From: Tatumella citrea
GTDB taxonomy: Bacteria; Pseudomonadota; Gammaproteobacteria; Enterobacterales; Enterobacteriaceae
Direction of reading: 5' to 3'
NCBI RefSeq assembly: GCF_002163585.1
Contig: NZ_CP015579.1
Location: forward strand, 1 to 64,000
Length of the DNA: 64,000 bases
Positions 45,871 to 55,678 of this stretch are shown here, piece after piece. The notes under the pieces are model-generated. The model did no database searches and was not told the DNA's origin. It saw nothing but the letters and a program-made list of their open reading frames with translations. The first letter of the stretch is position 1. Each line of letters begins with the position of its first letter. The position numbers and the translations under genes are program-made.

Positions 45871-47397
45871 TCAGATTTCGGTCACTGCATGCAGTTTCGT
45901 CGGTGCCGGTACCACAGGGTGCTGGGCCTGCAACCATTCGGTGATTCGAGCCTGCTGTTCCTGAGTCAGCCACATACCCTGTTTGGTCCTGCGCCAGATA
46001 GCATCATCCAGCTCACGGACCCATTCGTGATCTACCAGATAGCGGAGTTCGGCTTCATAAAATTCATGGCCGAAATTCTCTCCTAAATCTTCCAGCTGCT
46101 GTGCATTACCCAGTAACTTCTCAGTATTGCTGCCATAAGTACGGGCGTAGTGGGTAGCCATACCATCGGTAATAAATGGATAGCGTCTGCGTAAGCCTGC
46201 TGCGAAATCTTCGCGGCTGCCAGAAAAATGGCCACCAGGCAGTACAGAGTTTTTAGTCCATGCCGGGCCCGCTCCGGGATAGTATTTTGCCAGTTTCTCC
46301 ATGGCATGTTCTGCTAACTTACGATAAGTTGTCAGCTTGCCACCGAATACCGATAACAATGGTGCTTTGCCCTGGTCATCATGCACATCCAGTGTGTAGT
46401 CACGGGTGACGGCCTGAGGTGAGTCAGATTCATCGTCACACAGTGGACGGACACCGGAATAAGTCCAGACGATATCCTGGCGAGTCAGACTGTGGCGGAA
46501 ATGCACATTAAATACCTTCAGCAGGTAATCAATTTCGTTATCGTCAATGGCAACCTCTTTTGGATCGCCATGATATTCGACATCCGTCGTCCCGATAATC
46601 GAAAACTCATCCATCCACGGAATAACAAACACAATCCGGTGATCTTCGTTTTGCAGAATATAAGCCTGCTTTTCGGTATGAACCCGGGGAACCACAATAT
46701 GGCTGCCTTTGATCAGACGAATGCCATAAGGTGATTTCAACTCCAGCCCGTGATCGAAGAATTCTTTCACCCACGGCCCGGCAGCATTCACCAGACCTTT
46801 AGCCTGCCAACGAAACTTCTCACCACTGTCTGTATTTTCGGCTTCAACCACCCAAAGGCCGTTTTCGCGCCAGGCCCGGGTGACCCGGGTACGGGTTTTC
46901 ACTTCACCACCGCGTTCGGTCACGGCTTGTGCATTCAGGATAACCATTCTGGCATCATCTACCCAGCAGTCTGAATATTCAAAACCGCGGGTAATTTCTG
47001 GTTTCAGAACCGAATCACTGCCAAATTTGAGCCCTTTACTGGCTGGCAGGCTGGTACGTTTACCCAGATGATCATACAGAAACAGACCCATTCGGATCAT
47101 CCAGGCCGGGCGTAAATGCGGGCGATGAGGCAGCCGGAAGCGCATAGGAAACGCCAGATGAGGTGCCATTTTCAGTAGCACTTCGCGCTCGGCAAGGGCC
47201 TCACTGACCAGCCGGAATTCATAATGCTCCAGATAGCGTAAGCCGCCATGGATCAGTTTCGAACTGGCAGAGGAAGTAGCAGATGCAAAATCCCTGGCCT
47301 CCAGCATCAATACCGACAGGCCACGTCCGGCTGCATCTGCCGCAATACCGGCGCCGTTGATACCGCCGCCGATGACGATAAGATCTTTGGTTTCCAC
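45871..47397 (-). CDS. glpD: Aerobic glycerol-3-phosphate dehydrogenase GlpD
   Basis: GlpD is the membrane-associated FAD enzyme that oxidises glycerol-3-phosphate to dihydroxyacetone phosphate and passes electrons to quinone. The start is GTG at 47397, preceded by GGGGGAT, giving METKDLIVIGGGINGAGIAA with the FAD-binding GGGINGAG at 10-17 and 508 residues (E. coli 501). RLIKGSHIVVPRVH, IIGTTDVEY and SVFGGKLTTYRKLAEHAMEKL are nearly identical to E. coli. GlpR operators lie directly upstream. It metabolises the product of the Ugp system. Confidence 0.97.
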   Translation of the reverse strand: METKDLIVIGGGINGAGIAADAAGRGLSVLMLEARDFASATSSASSKLIHGGLRYLEHYEFRLVSEALAEREVLLKMAPHLAFPMRFRLPHRPHLRPAWMIRMGLFLYDHLGKRTSLPASKGLKFGSDSVLKPEITRGFEYSDCWVDDARMVILNAQAVTERGGEVKTRTRVTRAWRENGLWVVEAENTDSGEKFRWQAKGLVNAAGPWVKEFFDHGLELKSPYGIRLIKGSHIVVPRVHTEKQAYILQNEDHRIVFVIPWMDEFSIIGTTDVEYHGDPKEVAIDDNEIDYLLKVFNVHFRHSLTRQDIVWTYSGVRPLCDDESDSPQAVTRDYTLDVHDDQGKAPLLSVFGGKLTTYRKLAEHAMEKLAKYYPGAGPAWTKNSVLPGGHFSGSREDFAAGLRRRYPFITDGMATHYARTYGSNTEKLLGNAQQLEDLGENFGHEFYEAELRYLVDHEWVRELDDAIWRRTKQGMWLTQEQQARITEWLQAQHPVVPAPTKLHAVTEI

Positions 47398-47430
47398 GTA
47401 ATATCCCCCGATGTTCGGAAAATCATTTTA

Positions 47431-47446
47431 TGTTCGTTTTCGAACG
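47431..47446. promoter_or_regulatory. GlpR operator 1 (glpD/glpE gap)
   Basis: TGTTCG TTTT CGAACG matches the GlpR half-sites TGTTCG and CGAACA with one mismatch. It lies 34 bases upstream of the glpD start codon. Confidence 0.8.
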
Positions 47447-47452
47447 TAATAG

Positions 47453-47468
47453 TAGTCGAAAACAAACA
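47453..47468. promoter_or_regulatory. GlpR operator 2 (glpD/glpE gap)
   Basis: TAGTCG AAAA CAAACA matches 9 of 12 half-site positions. Its centre is 22 bp from operator 1, two helical turns, so two GlpR molecules could bind the same DNA face, as at E. coli glpD. Confidence 0.65.
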
Positions 47469-47626
47469 TTGATGCCAATAGTTAACCAGACTAAAACAAT
47501 TTTGCGTGATACAGATAACATAACGACACAACAAAAAAGCCTGTGGAGATTTTTTAACAGATTATTGAAGGCCAATATCGGGTTACAATGTGCAACAGTG
47601 ATCTGATGAGGTGAATGAGAGACATT

Positions 47627-47959
47627 ATGGAAACTTACGAGTGTATCAGCGTGCAGCAGGCCGGTGAAAAGTTCCGACAAGGCGCTCTGCTGGTGGATAT
47701 CCGCGATCCACAAAGCTTTGAAGCCGCACATGTGGCTGAGGCTTTCCATCTGACCAATGGCACACTGAATAACTTTATTGCTGGTGCTGATATGGATCAG
47801 CCGGTATTAGTCCTCTGTTATCATGGCAACAGCAGCAAGGGTGCTGCACAATATCTGATTAATCAGGGATTTGATCAGGTTTATAGTGTTGATGGTGGTT
47901 TTGATGCATGGCGGATCGCCTTCCCGTCGCAAATCCGCAGTGATGCGAGCCAGAACTGA
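47627..47959 (+). CDS. glpE: Thiosulfate sulfurtransferase GlpE
   Basis: GlpE is a single-domain rhodanese that transfers sulfur from thiosulfate to cyanide or thioredoxin in vitro. ATG 47627 gives 110 residues (E. coli 108). The active-site loop is [10 protein letters not shown] with Cys64, and [20 protein letters not shown] is the conserved N-terminal part. An ATG four codons upstream at 47615 also has a GAGG nearby, so the start is slightly uncertain. It heads glpE-glpG-glpR. Confidence 0.95.
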   Translation: METYECISVQQAGEKFRQGALLVDIRDPQSFEAAHVAEAFHLTNGTLNNFIAGADMDQPVLVLCYHGNSSKGAAQYLINQGFDQVYSVDGGFDAWRIAFPSQIRSDASQN

Positions 47960-47982
47960 AAAGGTGATGCAGGGGTTATTTC

Positions 47983-48816
47983 ATGAAATGTATTTCGCAG
48001 TTTTCGAACCCGCGCATGGCTCAGGCATTTATCGATTATATGGCGACCCGCGGTATCCGGCTGCATCTCGAACAACAGCAGCAACACTACCTTCTATGGC
48101 TGGATGATGAAGAACAACTGGCAGTGACTGAAGAAGAGCTTAGCCAGTTTCTGCGTGATCCCAATCATCCCCGCTATCAGGCTGCGAGCTGGAAAAGTGG
48201 TGATACCCGGTTTCAGATGAGTTATCCACGTGGCCATCTGTGGCGGACTATCCGTGAGCGCGGTGGCCCCATGACCATGACGATGTCGTCTATCTGTATT
48301 GTGGTGTTTATCCTGATGCAGGTACTGGGGGATGAAACCGTACTGAGCTGGTTATCCTGGCCGGACGGGCCAGATCAGTATTTTCAGGTTTGGCGCTGGT
48401 TTAGCCATGCTTTCCTGCATTTTTCATTGCTGCATATTCTGTTTAACCTGCTGTGGTGGTGGTATCTCGGCGGCGCGGTGGAGAAACGCCTGGGAACAGG
48501 CAAACTGTTTGTGATTACCCTGATTTCTGCATTACTGAGTGGCTGGATGCAGGCAAAATTCAGTGGTATCTGGTTCGGTGGGTTATCCGGGGTGGTGTAT
48601 GCCCTGATGGGTTACTGCTGGTTGCGGGGCGAACTGGATCCAGACAGCGGTGTTTACCTGGAACGCGGATTGATTGTTTTCTCTATCCTGTGGCTGGTGG
48701 TGGGATATTACGGCTTGTTCGGTATGTCTATCGCAAATATGGCTCACTTCACTGGTTTGCTGATCGGGCTGGCGATGGCCTATATGGACAGTCGGGCAGC
48801 CAGCAAGAAGCGCTGA
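47983..48816 (+). CDS. glpG: Rhomboid intramembrane protease GlpG
   Basis: GlpG is an inner-membrane serine protease that cleaves transmembrane substrates. The 277-residue protein has an N-terminal cytoplasmic domain (1-90) and six membrane segments. The catalytic dyad is Ser202 in [12 protein letters not shown] and His255 in [34 protein letters not shown] is the family hallmark with the oxyanion-hole His/Asn. It follows glpE by 23 bases. Confidence 0.97.
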   Translation: MKCISQFSNPRMAQAFIDYMATRGIRLHLEQQQQHYLLWLDDEEQLAVTEEELSQFLRDPNHPRYQAASWKSGDTRFQMSYPRGHLWRTIRERGGPMTMTMSSICIVVFILMQVLGDETVLSWLSWPDGPDQYFQVWRWFSHAFLHFSLLHILFNLLWWWYLGGAVEKRLGTGKLFVITLISALLSGWMQAKFSGIWFGGLSGVVYALMGYCWLRGELDPDSGVYLERGLIVFSILWLVVGYYGLFGMSIANMAHFTGLLIGLAMAYMDSRAASKKR

Positions 48817-48862
48817 CAATGAAAATAATAAACCTCATAACCTACCTTCAGAGGAATGTAAT

Positions 48863-49621
48863 GTGAAGCAGACCCAGCGTCATGACGTAATTATTGAAAT
48901 GGTAAAACGTCAGGGATATGTGAGTACTGAAGAGCTGGTCGAGCATTTTTCTGTCAGTCCGCAGACAATTCGTCGCGATCTGAATGATCTTGCTGAGCAG
49001 AACCATATTCAGCGCCACCATGGCGGTGCTGCATTGCCCTCCAGTGCAGAAAACACTGCCTGGCATGACCGTAAGATGATGTTTTCGGAAGAAAAAGCCA
49101 GGATCGCTCAGAAGGTTGCTGCGCAAATTCCGGATGGCTCAACGTTGTTTATTGATATCGGTACTACGCCAGAGGCAGTGGCGCATGCATTACTGAATCA
49201 TAACCATCTGCAGGTAGTGACCAATAATCTGAATGTTGCTTTGTTATTAATGACCAGACCGGATTTTCGGGTGATTATTGCTGGTGGCGACGTACGTTCA
49301 CGGGACGGAGGGATTATAGGTGAAGCAACCATGGACTTCATCTCACAATTCCGTCTCGATTACGGAATCCTGGGGATCAGCGGAATCGATATGGACGGTG
49401 CATTGCTGGAGTTTGATTATCACGAAGTGCGTACCAAACGGGCAATCATTGAGAATTCCAGAAATGTGATTCTGGTGACTGACCACTCAAAATTTGGCCG
49501 TAGCGCCATGGTTAATCTTGGCAATGTCAGTATGCTGGATAGTCTGTATACCGATAAGAAACCGCCGGAAGAGTTACTGAAAGCGATTATTCAGAGTGAT
49601 GTTCAGCTGGTACTTTGCTAA
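48863..49621 (+). CDS. glpR: Glycerol-3-phosphate regulon repressor GlpR
   Basis: GlpR is a DeoR-family repressor released by glycerol-3-phosphate; likely targets include the operators before glpD in this window. It starts with GTG at 48863 after GAGGAATGTA, giving MKQTQRHDVIIEMVKRQGYV. The DeoR helix-turn-helix is YVSTEELVEHFSVSPQTIRRDLNDL (19-43). The sugar-phosphate isomerase-like effector domain includes GSTLFIDIGTTPEAVAHAL and GISGIDMDGALLEFD. Its 252 residues equal the E. coli length. Confidence 0.97.
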   Translation: MKQTQRHDVIIEMVKRQGYVSTEELVEHFSVSPQTIRRDLNDLAEQNHIQRHHGGAALPSSAENTAWHDRKMMFSEEKARIAQKVAAQIPDGSTLFIDIGTTPEAVAHALLNHNHLQVVTNNLNVALLLMTRPDFRVIIAGGDVRSRDGGIIGEATMDFISQFRLDYGILGISGIDMDGALLEFDYHEVRTKRAIIENSRNVILVTDHSKFGRSAMVNLGNVSMLDSLYTDKKPPEELLKAIIQSDVQLVLC

Positions 49622-49624
49622 ACA

Positions 49625-49664
49625 AAACTGCCCGCATTTCGTTGGAAGAAGTTGCGGGCAGTTT
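49625..49664. terminator. Bidirectional terminator between glpR and nfuA
   Basis: AAACTGCCCGCA at 49625-49636 and TGCGGGCAGTTT at 49653-49664 form a 12-bp stem with a 16-base loop. The stem ends carry T residues in both directions. Confidence 0.8.
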
Positions 49665-49668
49665 GCTG

Positions 49669-50244
49669 TTAATAGTAAGAGTGCTCACCAGGTTGGTGTT
49701 CGGTCAGATCGCGTACCCCTTTAAGTTCAGGGAACGCAGCCAGCAGCTCTTTTTCAATCCCTTCTTTCAGGGTGACATCAACCATTGAACAACCGTTGCA
49801 TCCACCACCAAACTGCAGAATGGCATACCCGTCATCGGTAATTTCCATCAGCGAGACTTTCCCGCCATGACTGGCAAGCTGTGGGTTGATCTGGGCCTGT
49901 AACTGATATTCGACCCGTTCAATCAGCGGTGCGTCATCAGAAACCTTACGCATTTTCGCATTCGGTGCTTTCAGGGTCAGCTGAGATCCCAGATTATCGG
50001 TCACAAAATCTATTTCGGCCTCTTCAAGGTAAGGCGCGCTCAGTTCATCAACGTAAGCTATCAGATTATCGAAACGGAGTTCAGTATCTGTGCTTTCCAC
50101 AGCGTCCGGGGGACAATAGGAGACACCACATTCTGCACTAGGGGTCCCCGGATTGATCACAAAGACACGGATCTGTGTGCCTTCTTCTTGTTTAGCGAGA
50201 AGCTTAGCGAAATGCTCCTGGGCAGTGTCAGTAATACGGATCAT
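49669..50244 (-). CDS. nfuA: Fe-S carrier protein NfuA
   Basis: NfuA carries a [4Fe-4S] cluster to targets such as lipoyl synthase and aconitase, mainly under oxidative stress or iron limitation. ATG 50244 gives 191 residues, the E. coli length. An N-terminal degenerate A-type domain ([20 protein letters not shown]) is followed by the Nfu domain with cluster ligands Cys149 and Cys152 in [13 protein letters not shown]. It lies downstream of gntX on the same strand. Confidence 0.97.
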   Translation of the reverse strand: MIRITDTAQEHFAKLLAKQEEGTQIRVFVINPGTPSAECGVSYCPPDAVESTDTELRFDNLIAYVDELSAPYLEEAEIDFVTDNLGSQLTLKAPNAKMRKVSDDAPLIERVEYQLQAQINPQLASHGGKVSLMEITDDGYAILQFGGGCNGCSMVDVTLKEGIEKELLAAFPELKGVRDLTEHQPGEHSYY

Positions 50245-50301
50245 AGCATTGCTCAATAGTTGACTGAAACAGTGGGTTATAATACGCCCATCACCGTGTC
50301 T

Positions 50302-50985
50302 CTACAAGGTTCGGCACAGGCACCAGACCTGGATATCAGCCACGGCAGATTGGGTCAGCAATCGTGATATTTCACCGGCGGTACTGCCGCTGGTTACAAC
50401 ATCATCTACTAATGCAACATGGCGTCCTGCCAGCGACTTTTCAAGACAGAACGCGTTATGCAGATTCTGTTTTCTCTGCGAGATATTTAGCTGATGCTGA
50501 ACAGCGGTCTTACGGATACGCTGTAAAGCCTCTGGTGAAAACTCACAGCCCAGCCAGCGGGCCAGTGGTTGAGCCAGCAAGGCTGACTGGTTAAATCCTC
50601 GCTGCCGAAGCCGTTGTTTGTGTAATGGTGAGCATAGCAGGATATCCGGCTTGTGCAGTCCATTCTCTCTGTGTTGCTTAAGCCAGCTTAGCAAAATAAG
50701 CCGGGCAAGCATCACCGAGAGTGCGGTATGACCGGAAAATTTAAATTTATGTAACAACCGGCTCAGCGGTGGCTGATAATCTCCTGCACAAACCAGGTGT
50801 TGCCAGGGCGGGGGTTTTTGCAGGCAACGGCCACATTCTGCAGTACCTGGTGCAGCAGGTAAGCCACAGCGCAAACACAGTGCTGGTAAACACGGCAAAC
50901 GGCGCTGGCAGCAGCTGCATATACCAGTGGCGGGAAGGGCCAGTGGCAGGTGGCATAACCAACAATAACTCTTCATGGTAAGCAT
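50302..50985 (-). CDS. gntX: ComF-family phosphoribosyltransferase-like protein GntX
   Basis: The 227-residue protein resembles E. coli GntX and Haemophilus ComF. It has an N-terminal zinc-finger-like set of cysteines (CWLCHLPLALP, CSCCQRRLP, CLRCGLP, CGRCLQKPPPWQ) and a C-terminal phosphoribosyltransferase-like motif VALVDDVVTSGSTAGEI. It was linked to gluconate growth in E. coli and to DNA uptake in competent bacteria; its exact biochemical role is unknown. It is divergent from bioH, as in E. coli, with 36 bases between the starts. Confidence 0.93.
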   Translation of the reverse strand: MLTMKSYCWLCHLPLALPATGICSCCQRRLPCLPALCLRCGLPAAPGTAECGRCLQKPPPWQHLVCAGDYQPPLSRLLHKFKFSGHTALSVMLARLILLSWLKQHRENGLHKPDILLCSPLHKQRLRQRGFNQSALLAQPLARWLGCEFSPEALQRIRKTAVQHQLNISQRKQNLHNAFCLEKSLAGRHVALVDDVVTSGSTAGEISRLLTQSAVADIQVWCLCRTL

Positions 50986-51021
50986 GGTATCCTGTTATCC
51001 ATTTACGCGGGGTCATTCATC

Positions 51022-51789
51022 ATGTCGCTTTACTGGCATACTTGTGGAGAAGGAAAGACGGATCTTGTGCTGTTGCACGGATGGGGACTGAATGCTGAAG
51101 TATGGCAGCCGGTCACTGAGCAACTGAGTGCGCATTTCCGGCTGCATCTGGTCGATCTGCCCGGTTACGGACGTAGCCAGGGATTTCCGGCTCAGACCCT
51201 CGATCAAATGGTAACGACTCTGCTTCCTCATATACCCGAAGATTCGCTGATTGCCGGCTGGTCTTTAGGAGGACTGGTGGCGACCCGGTTGGCTGGTCTG
51301 CCAGGAACGCCGGTTCGCGGGCTGGTAACCGTTGCCTCCTCCCCTTGTTTTACTGAGCAGGAAAACTGGCCTGGCATCAAACCTTCGGTATTAGAGGGGT
51401 TTCGTCAGCAGCTCAGTAACCACTTTGAAAAAACCATTGATCGGTTTATGGCATTGCAAACTCTCGGTACTGAAACTGCCCGACAGGATACCCGGTTACT
51501 GCGTGAGGCCATTTTATCGCAACCGTTACCTGATCCGGCTGTGCTGAACACCGGACTCGGGATATTACAAACCACTGATTTGCGAGGGGAATTACCTTTG
51601 CTAAAGGTCCCTTGTTTGCGGATTTATGGTGCACTGGATGGGCTGGTTCCGCGAGCGATTGCGGATAAAGTTGATCAACTGGCAGGGCAAGGTAAGTCGG
51701 TAGTGATTGCGAAGGCCGGCCATGCCCCCTTTATTTCTCACCCCGACGAATTTTGCCATGAGGTTATTAATTTTTTGCTATTTTGTTAA
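51022..51789 (+). CDS. bioH: Pimeloyl-ACP methyl ester carboxylesterase BioH
   Basis: BioH removes the methyl group from pimeloyl-ACP methyl ester, ending the BioC-BioH route to the biotin precursor. The 255-residue alpha/beta hydrolase has the nucleophile elbow AGWSLGGL with Ser81, a catalytic Asp in YGALDGLVP (about 207) and the catalytic His in AKAGHAPFISHP (about 235). HGWGLNAEVWQ forms the oxyanion hole. Length is about that of E. coli (256). Confidence 0.96.
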   Translation: MSLYWHTCGEGKTDLVLLHGWGLNAEVWQPVTEQLSAHFRLHLVDLPGYGRSQGFPAQTLDQMVTTLLPHIPEDSLIAGWSLGGLVATRLAGLPGTPVRGLVTVASSPCFTEQENWPGIKPSVLEGFRQQLSNHFEKTIDRFMALQTLGTETARQDTRLLREAILSQPLPDPAVLNTGLGILQTTDLRGELPLLKVPCLRIYGALDGLVPRAIADKVDQLAGQGKSVVIAKAGHAPFISHPDEFCHEVINFLLFC

Positions 51790-51955
51790 AATAATTCCGC
51801 GTAATATTGCCTGTTTGCCAATCCCGCACTAATAATTTAGGTGAGATTCGCAATGATCCCGGTGGTACTGTGGCATGCAGGCTTTCTGACCTTGTAGTCA
51901 TCCTTGTATATGCCGCAGCGGGATTCTCAGATAACCAAAATCATGAGGCTATATT

Positions 51956-52231
51956 ATGAAATTTATTAATTATGCAATACCTGCGCTGGTGGCTGGTGTT
52001 CTTTCCTTTTCCGCATTCGCTGCAGAAGAAGTGACTCAGGATCAGGTTGATCAGATGAAACTGACGTCGCTGGGGACAGTATCTGTATCAACTACTGATA
52101 ATGCAACCGCACCTATGGATGCGCATAAAATACTTTCTAAAGAGGCAGATGAAAAAGGCGGGAAATACTTCCGGGTCATCGCCGGACGTGAGCATGGTAG
52201 TATCAGCGCTGTTGCTGAAGTGTATAAGTAA
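51956..52231 (+). CDS. DUF1471 (YhcN-like) secreted protein
   Basis: The 91-residue protein has a signal peptide (MKFINYAIPALVAGVLSFSA, cleavage after FAA near residue 23). The mature part contains the DUF1471 signature, from GTVSVST to AHKILSKEADEKGGKYFRVI and the closing AVAEVYK. Family members such as BhsA and YhcN respond to acid, peroxide or metal stress; the role here is unknown. It is longer than, and clearly distinct from, the three tandem DUF1471 genes near 9.5-10.4 kb. It stands alone between bioH and a small monooxygenase-like gene. Confidence 0.88.
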   Translation: MKFINYAIPALVAGVLSFSAFAAEEVTQDQVDQMKLTSLGTVSVSTTDNATAPMDAHKILSKEADEKGGKYFRVIAGREHGSISAVAEVYK

Positions 52232-52405
52232 ATTTTCCTTTGCAGGCAACGCCCGTTGCCTGCATCTCCCTTTACCCTTCGATGCTGCATTGTTCAGCAC
52301 TGGTTGTCATTGACTACTACCACGTTGCATACTTGAATACCATCAAAACGATACCGTCACTATTCCCGGTATTCTGTGTTATCAATTTCAACTTAAAGGG
52401 CAGCT

Positions 52406-52708
52406 ATGAGTCAGGTTATTACTGTTACTGCATTAATTACCGCAAAATCGGGTGAACAACAGGTTGTTGCTGAAGCATTGAAAATCGCCGAAAGAGAAGT
52501 GCAGGAGGAGCCAGGGTGTGAAGCTTATGTCCTTCATCAGAACCTCGCGAATGCATCACAATTTCTGATGCTAGAGAGATGGACTTCCGCACAGCATCTG
52601 ACAGAGCATGAGCAGTCACCGGCCTTTAAAAAACTCGGTGCAGCTATTGGTGGTCGTGTTGATATCGAAGTGATTAAATCAGTGCCATTCGCCGGGGCTG
52701 GTCACTAA
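52406..52708 (+). CDS. Antibiotic-biosynthesis-monooxygenase-fold protein (YgiN-like)
   Basis: The 100-residue protein has the ferredoxin-like ABM fold pattern: VTALITAKSGEQQVVAEAL, EREVQEEPGCEAYVLHQNL, FLMLERWTSAQHLTEHEQSP and FKKLGAAIGG. Relatives include quinol monooxygenase YgiN and small cofactor-free oxygenases. The specific substrate is unknown. It is transcribed alone and is convergent with tex; a hairpin lies between them. Confidence 0.85.
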   Translation: MSQVITVTALITAKSGEQQVVAEALKIAEREVQEEPGCEAYVLHQNLANASQFLMLERWTSAQHLTEHEQSPAFKKLGAAIGGRVDIEVIKSVPFAGAGH

Positions 52709-52739
52709 GTCCTCTGGCGTACTTCTCAAAACCGAGAAG

Positions 52740-52770
52740 CTGGCGGAACACGCGATGGTGATTCCGCCAG
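52740..52770. terminator. Hairpin between the ABM gene and tex
   Basis: CTGGCGGAA at 52740-52748 and TTCCGCCAG at 52762-52770 form a 9-bp stem with a 13-base loop between convergent genes. Only TATTT follows on the plus strand, so it is a weak or bidirectional terminator. Confidence 0.6.
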
Positions 52771-52790
52771 TATTTAGTGTCGGATCGGAC

Positions 52791-55109
52791 CTAATGTTTT
52801 TTACCAAAGGCGGCTGCCAGTGCATCTTCCATTGCACTATTGCCCGCAGGTTTCTGACGAGATTTGCCATTATCCTGACGAGCCTGAGGCCGTGATTGCC
52901 CCTGGGCTGCTGGTTTGCGGCGTTCTGCCAGTTGTTCATCCAGACGCATTGTCAAAGCAATACGTTTGCGCTGTAAATCAATTTCCAGCACTTTCACCTT
53001 CACGATATCACCCGCTTTGACCACTTTATGCGGGTCCTCGACAAATTTATCGGAAAGTGAAGAGATATGTACCAGCCCGTCCTGGTGAACACCAATATCC
53101 ACAAATGCGCCGAAATTCGTGACATTAGTGACCGAACCTTCCAGAACCATCCCGGGCAGCAGGTCAGACATGGTATCCACACCTTCGGCAAACGTCGCAG
53201 TGCGGAATTCCGGGCGCGGATCGCGGCCAGGCTTCTCGAGCTCTTTTAAGATATCGTTCACAGTAGGCAGACCAAAACGGGAGTCAGTAAACTGCGAAGC
53301 ACTTAACGACCGCACAGCAGCACTGTTACCCATCAACTCATCCAGAGCCTGCTGAGTAGCTGCCAGAATTCGTTCCACCACCGGATAAGCTTCAGGATGG
53401 ACGGTGGATGCATCGAGTGGGTTATCTCCCTGGTTTATCCGTAGGAACCCGGCACACTGTTCAAACGCTTTTGGCCCCAGCCGGCTGACTTTCAGAAGTT
53501 GCTGACGGTTATGGAAGCGGCCATTTTCATCACGCCAACTAACAATATTCTGAGCCATCATCCGTGTAAGTCCTGCAACACGGGTTAGTAAGGCCACAGA
53601 AGCCGTATTCAAATCTACACCTACTGCGTTAACACAGTCTTCGACCACAGCATCCAGTTTTTTAGCCAACAGACTCTGACTGACATCATGCTGGTACTGA
53701 CCAACACCGATCGATTTAGGGTCGATTTTGACCAGCTCAGCGAGTGGATCCTGTAACCGCCGGGCAATAGAGACAGCACCACGCAACGAAACATCCAGAT
53801 CTGGAAACTCCAGAGCAGCGAGTTCAGACGCAGAATAGACCGATGCACCGGCTTCGCTAACTATCACCTTCTGCGCGGTAACCTGTGGAAATTGTTTCTG
53901 GAGATCGAGGAAAAAGCGTTCGGTCTCTCTGGAGGCAGTACCATTGCCGATAGCAACCAGTTCTACCTGATGGCGGGTACAGAGTGCAGCAACTGCTGCC
54001 GCTGCTTTTGCGGCCTGACCGGTGTGCGCATAAACCGTATCGGTCGCTACCAGTTTACCGGTAGCATCTACTACAGCAACTTTTACACCGGTACGTAAAC
54101 CCGGGTCGAGCCCCATTGTGGCACGCATTCCGGCAGGAGCGGCCATCAGCAGGTCATGCATATTGCGGGCGAAAACATTAATGGCTTCTTCTTCCGCTTT
54201 TTCCCGCAGAGTACCCATCAGTTCTGTTTCCAGATGGAGCAACACTTTTATCCGCCAGGTCCAACTGATCACTGCTTTGCGCCAGCTGTCAGCCGGGGCA
54301 TTGTTAAAAATGACCTGTAAATGACTGGCAATCAGGGTTTCACCATAGCTCTCGCGGGGAGGTTCATCCGCTTGCGGGTCCGGATTAATCGACAGCTGAA
54401 GTATCCCTTCATTCCGGCCACGGAACATGGCTAAAGCACGGTGAGAAGGGACTGAAGACAGTGGCTCATGGTGGTCGAAATAATCGCGGAATTTAATGCC
54501 TTCTTCGGCTTTCCCTTCTGCGACACGTGAGACCAGGTGCGCGTTTTTAGCCAGATAATCACGGACTTTAGCGAGCAGGATGGCGTCTTCGGCAAATTTT
54601 TCCATCAGGATATAACGTGCACCGTCCAGAGCGGCGCGGGTGTCTGCGATGCCTTTATCAGCATCTACATACGACAGAGCGGTAGCTTCAGGGTCTGACT
54701 GAGGATTTTCCCACAGCTGAGTGGCCAGTGGCTCAAGCCCGGCTTCGATAGCAATCTGCCCACGGGTCCGGCGTTTAGGCTTGAATGGCAGGTAAAGGTC
54801 TTCAAGCTCCGTTTTACTCAGTGTGCTGGTGAGTGCAGTGGCGAGAGCGGGGGTCATTTTTCCCTGCTCTTCGATAGATCTGAGAATAGTCTGACGGCGG
54901 TCTTCGAGTTCACGTAAATAACTCAGGCGAGACTCCAGCTGCCTTAGCTGGGTATCATCCAGCCCGCCAGTAACTTCTTTACGATAACGTGCAATAAAAG
55001 GCACGGTATTCCCTTCGTCCAACAGATGCACGGCAGAATCGACCTGCTCTGCCCGCACCTGAAGTTCACTTGCAATAATCTGGCTTAGCGAATTTTTCAT
55101 CTTTTGCAT
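52791..55109 (-). CDS. yhgF: Transcription accessory protein Tex (YhgF)
   Basis: Tex/YhgF is a conserved RNA/DNA-binding protein related to eukaryotic Spt6, linked to translation or transcription fidelity. The 772-residue protein follows the family order. First is an N-terminal helical part ([24 protein letters not shown]), then the YqgF-like RNase-H fold ([37 protein letters not shown]). Helix-hairpin-helix segments follow ([19 protein letters not shown]) and a C-terminal S1 domain ([33 protein letters not shown]). The ATG at 55109 is used; Met4 at 55100 is an alternative. greB lies 89 bases upstream on the same strand. Confidence 0.96.
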   Translation of the reverse strand: MQKMKNSLSQIIASELQVRAEQVDSAVHLLDEGNTVPFIARYRKEVTGGLDDTQLRQLESRLSYLRELEDRRQTILRSIEEQGKMTPALATALTSTLSKTELEDLYLPFKPKRRTRGQIAIEAGLEPLATQLWENPQSDPEATALSYVDADKGIADTRAALDGARYILMEKFAEDAILLAKVRDYLAKNAHLVSRVAEGKAEEGIKFRDYFDHHEPLSSVPSHRALAMFRGRNEGILQLSINPDPQADEPPRESYGETLIASHLQVIFNNAPADSWRKAVISWTWRIKVLLHLETELMGTLREKAEEEAINVFARNMHDLLMAAPAGMRATMGLDPGLRTGVKVAVVDATGKLVATDTVYAHTGQAAKAAAAVAALCTRHQVELVAIGNGTASRETERFFLDLQKQFPQVTAQKVIVSEAGASVYSASELAALEFPDLDVSLRGAVSIARRLQDPLAELVKIDPKSIGVGQYQHDVSQSLLAKKLDAVVEDCVNAVGVDLNTASVALLTRVAGLTRMMAQNIVSWRDENGRFHNRQQLLKVSRLGPKAFEQCAGFLRINQGDNPLDASTVHPEAYPVVERILAATQQALDELMGNSAAVRSLSASQFTDSRFGLPTVNDILKELEKPGRDPRPEFRTATFAEGVDTMSDLLPGMVLEGSVTNVTNFGAFVDIGVHQDGLVHISSLSDKFVEDPHKVVKAGDIVKVKVLEIDLQRKRIALTMRLDEQLAERRKPAAQGQSRPQARQDNGKSRQKPAGNSAMEDALAAAFGKKH

Positions 55110-55198
55110 CAGGTTTCTACGGGGTTAATTTATAGCGGACAGTTATACGGACTGAGCAGATAAAATGCCAGTAGCCGCGCCCGCTTTGGGAGATATTC

Positions 55199-55678
55199 CT
55201 ACCCGGCATCAGGGTAGGTCACGGAATTTACGTACCACACAGCGATGCCAGCAGGTGTTTCGACCTTTACGGTATCACCGGGTTCCTTTTTTAGCAGGGC
55301 TCTGGCCATTGGCGAATCTATGGAGATATAGTCTTTACGGCCGAAAATTTCGTCGTAACCAACGATACGAAATTTACGGGTATCACCCTCATCGTTCTCA
55401 ATTTCTACCTGAGCACCAAAAAATACTTTACCCTGTTGTTGTGGCGAATAATCAACGATACGTAATGCTTCAAGGCTTTTTGTCAGATAACGGACCCGTC
55501 GGTCAATTTCCCTTAGCCGCTTTTTGTTATACTGATAGTCAGCATTTTCGCTGCGATCGCCCAGACTGGCAGCCCAGGTGACTTTCTTTGTCACTTCAGG
55601 GCGTTCTTCACGCCACAAATAGTCAAGTTCCTGCTTTAATTGATTGTAGCCTTCGCGTGTTATCAGTGGCGTTCTCAT
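55199..55678 (-). CDS. greB: Transcription elongation factor GreB
   Basis: GreB rescues backtracked RNA polymerase by stimulating transcript cleavage through its coiled-coil tip. The 159-residue protein has the N-terminal coiled coil MRTPLITREGYNQLKQELDY with the acidic tip in SLGDRSENADYQYNKKRLRE. A C-terminal FKBP-like domain follows (FRIVGYDEIFGRKDYISIDSPMARALLKK). It is divergent from ompR, as in E. coli. Confidence 0.97.
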   Translation of the reverse strand: MRTPLITREGYNQLKQELDYLWREERPEVTKKVTWAASLGDRSENADYQYNKKRLREIDRRVRYLTKSLEALRIVDYSPQQQGKVFFGAQVEIENDEGDTRKFRIVGYDEIFGRKDYISIDSPMARALLKKEPGDTVKVETPAGIAVWYVNSVTYPDAG

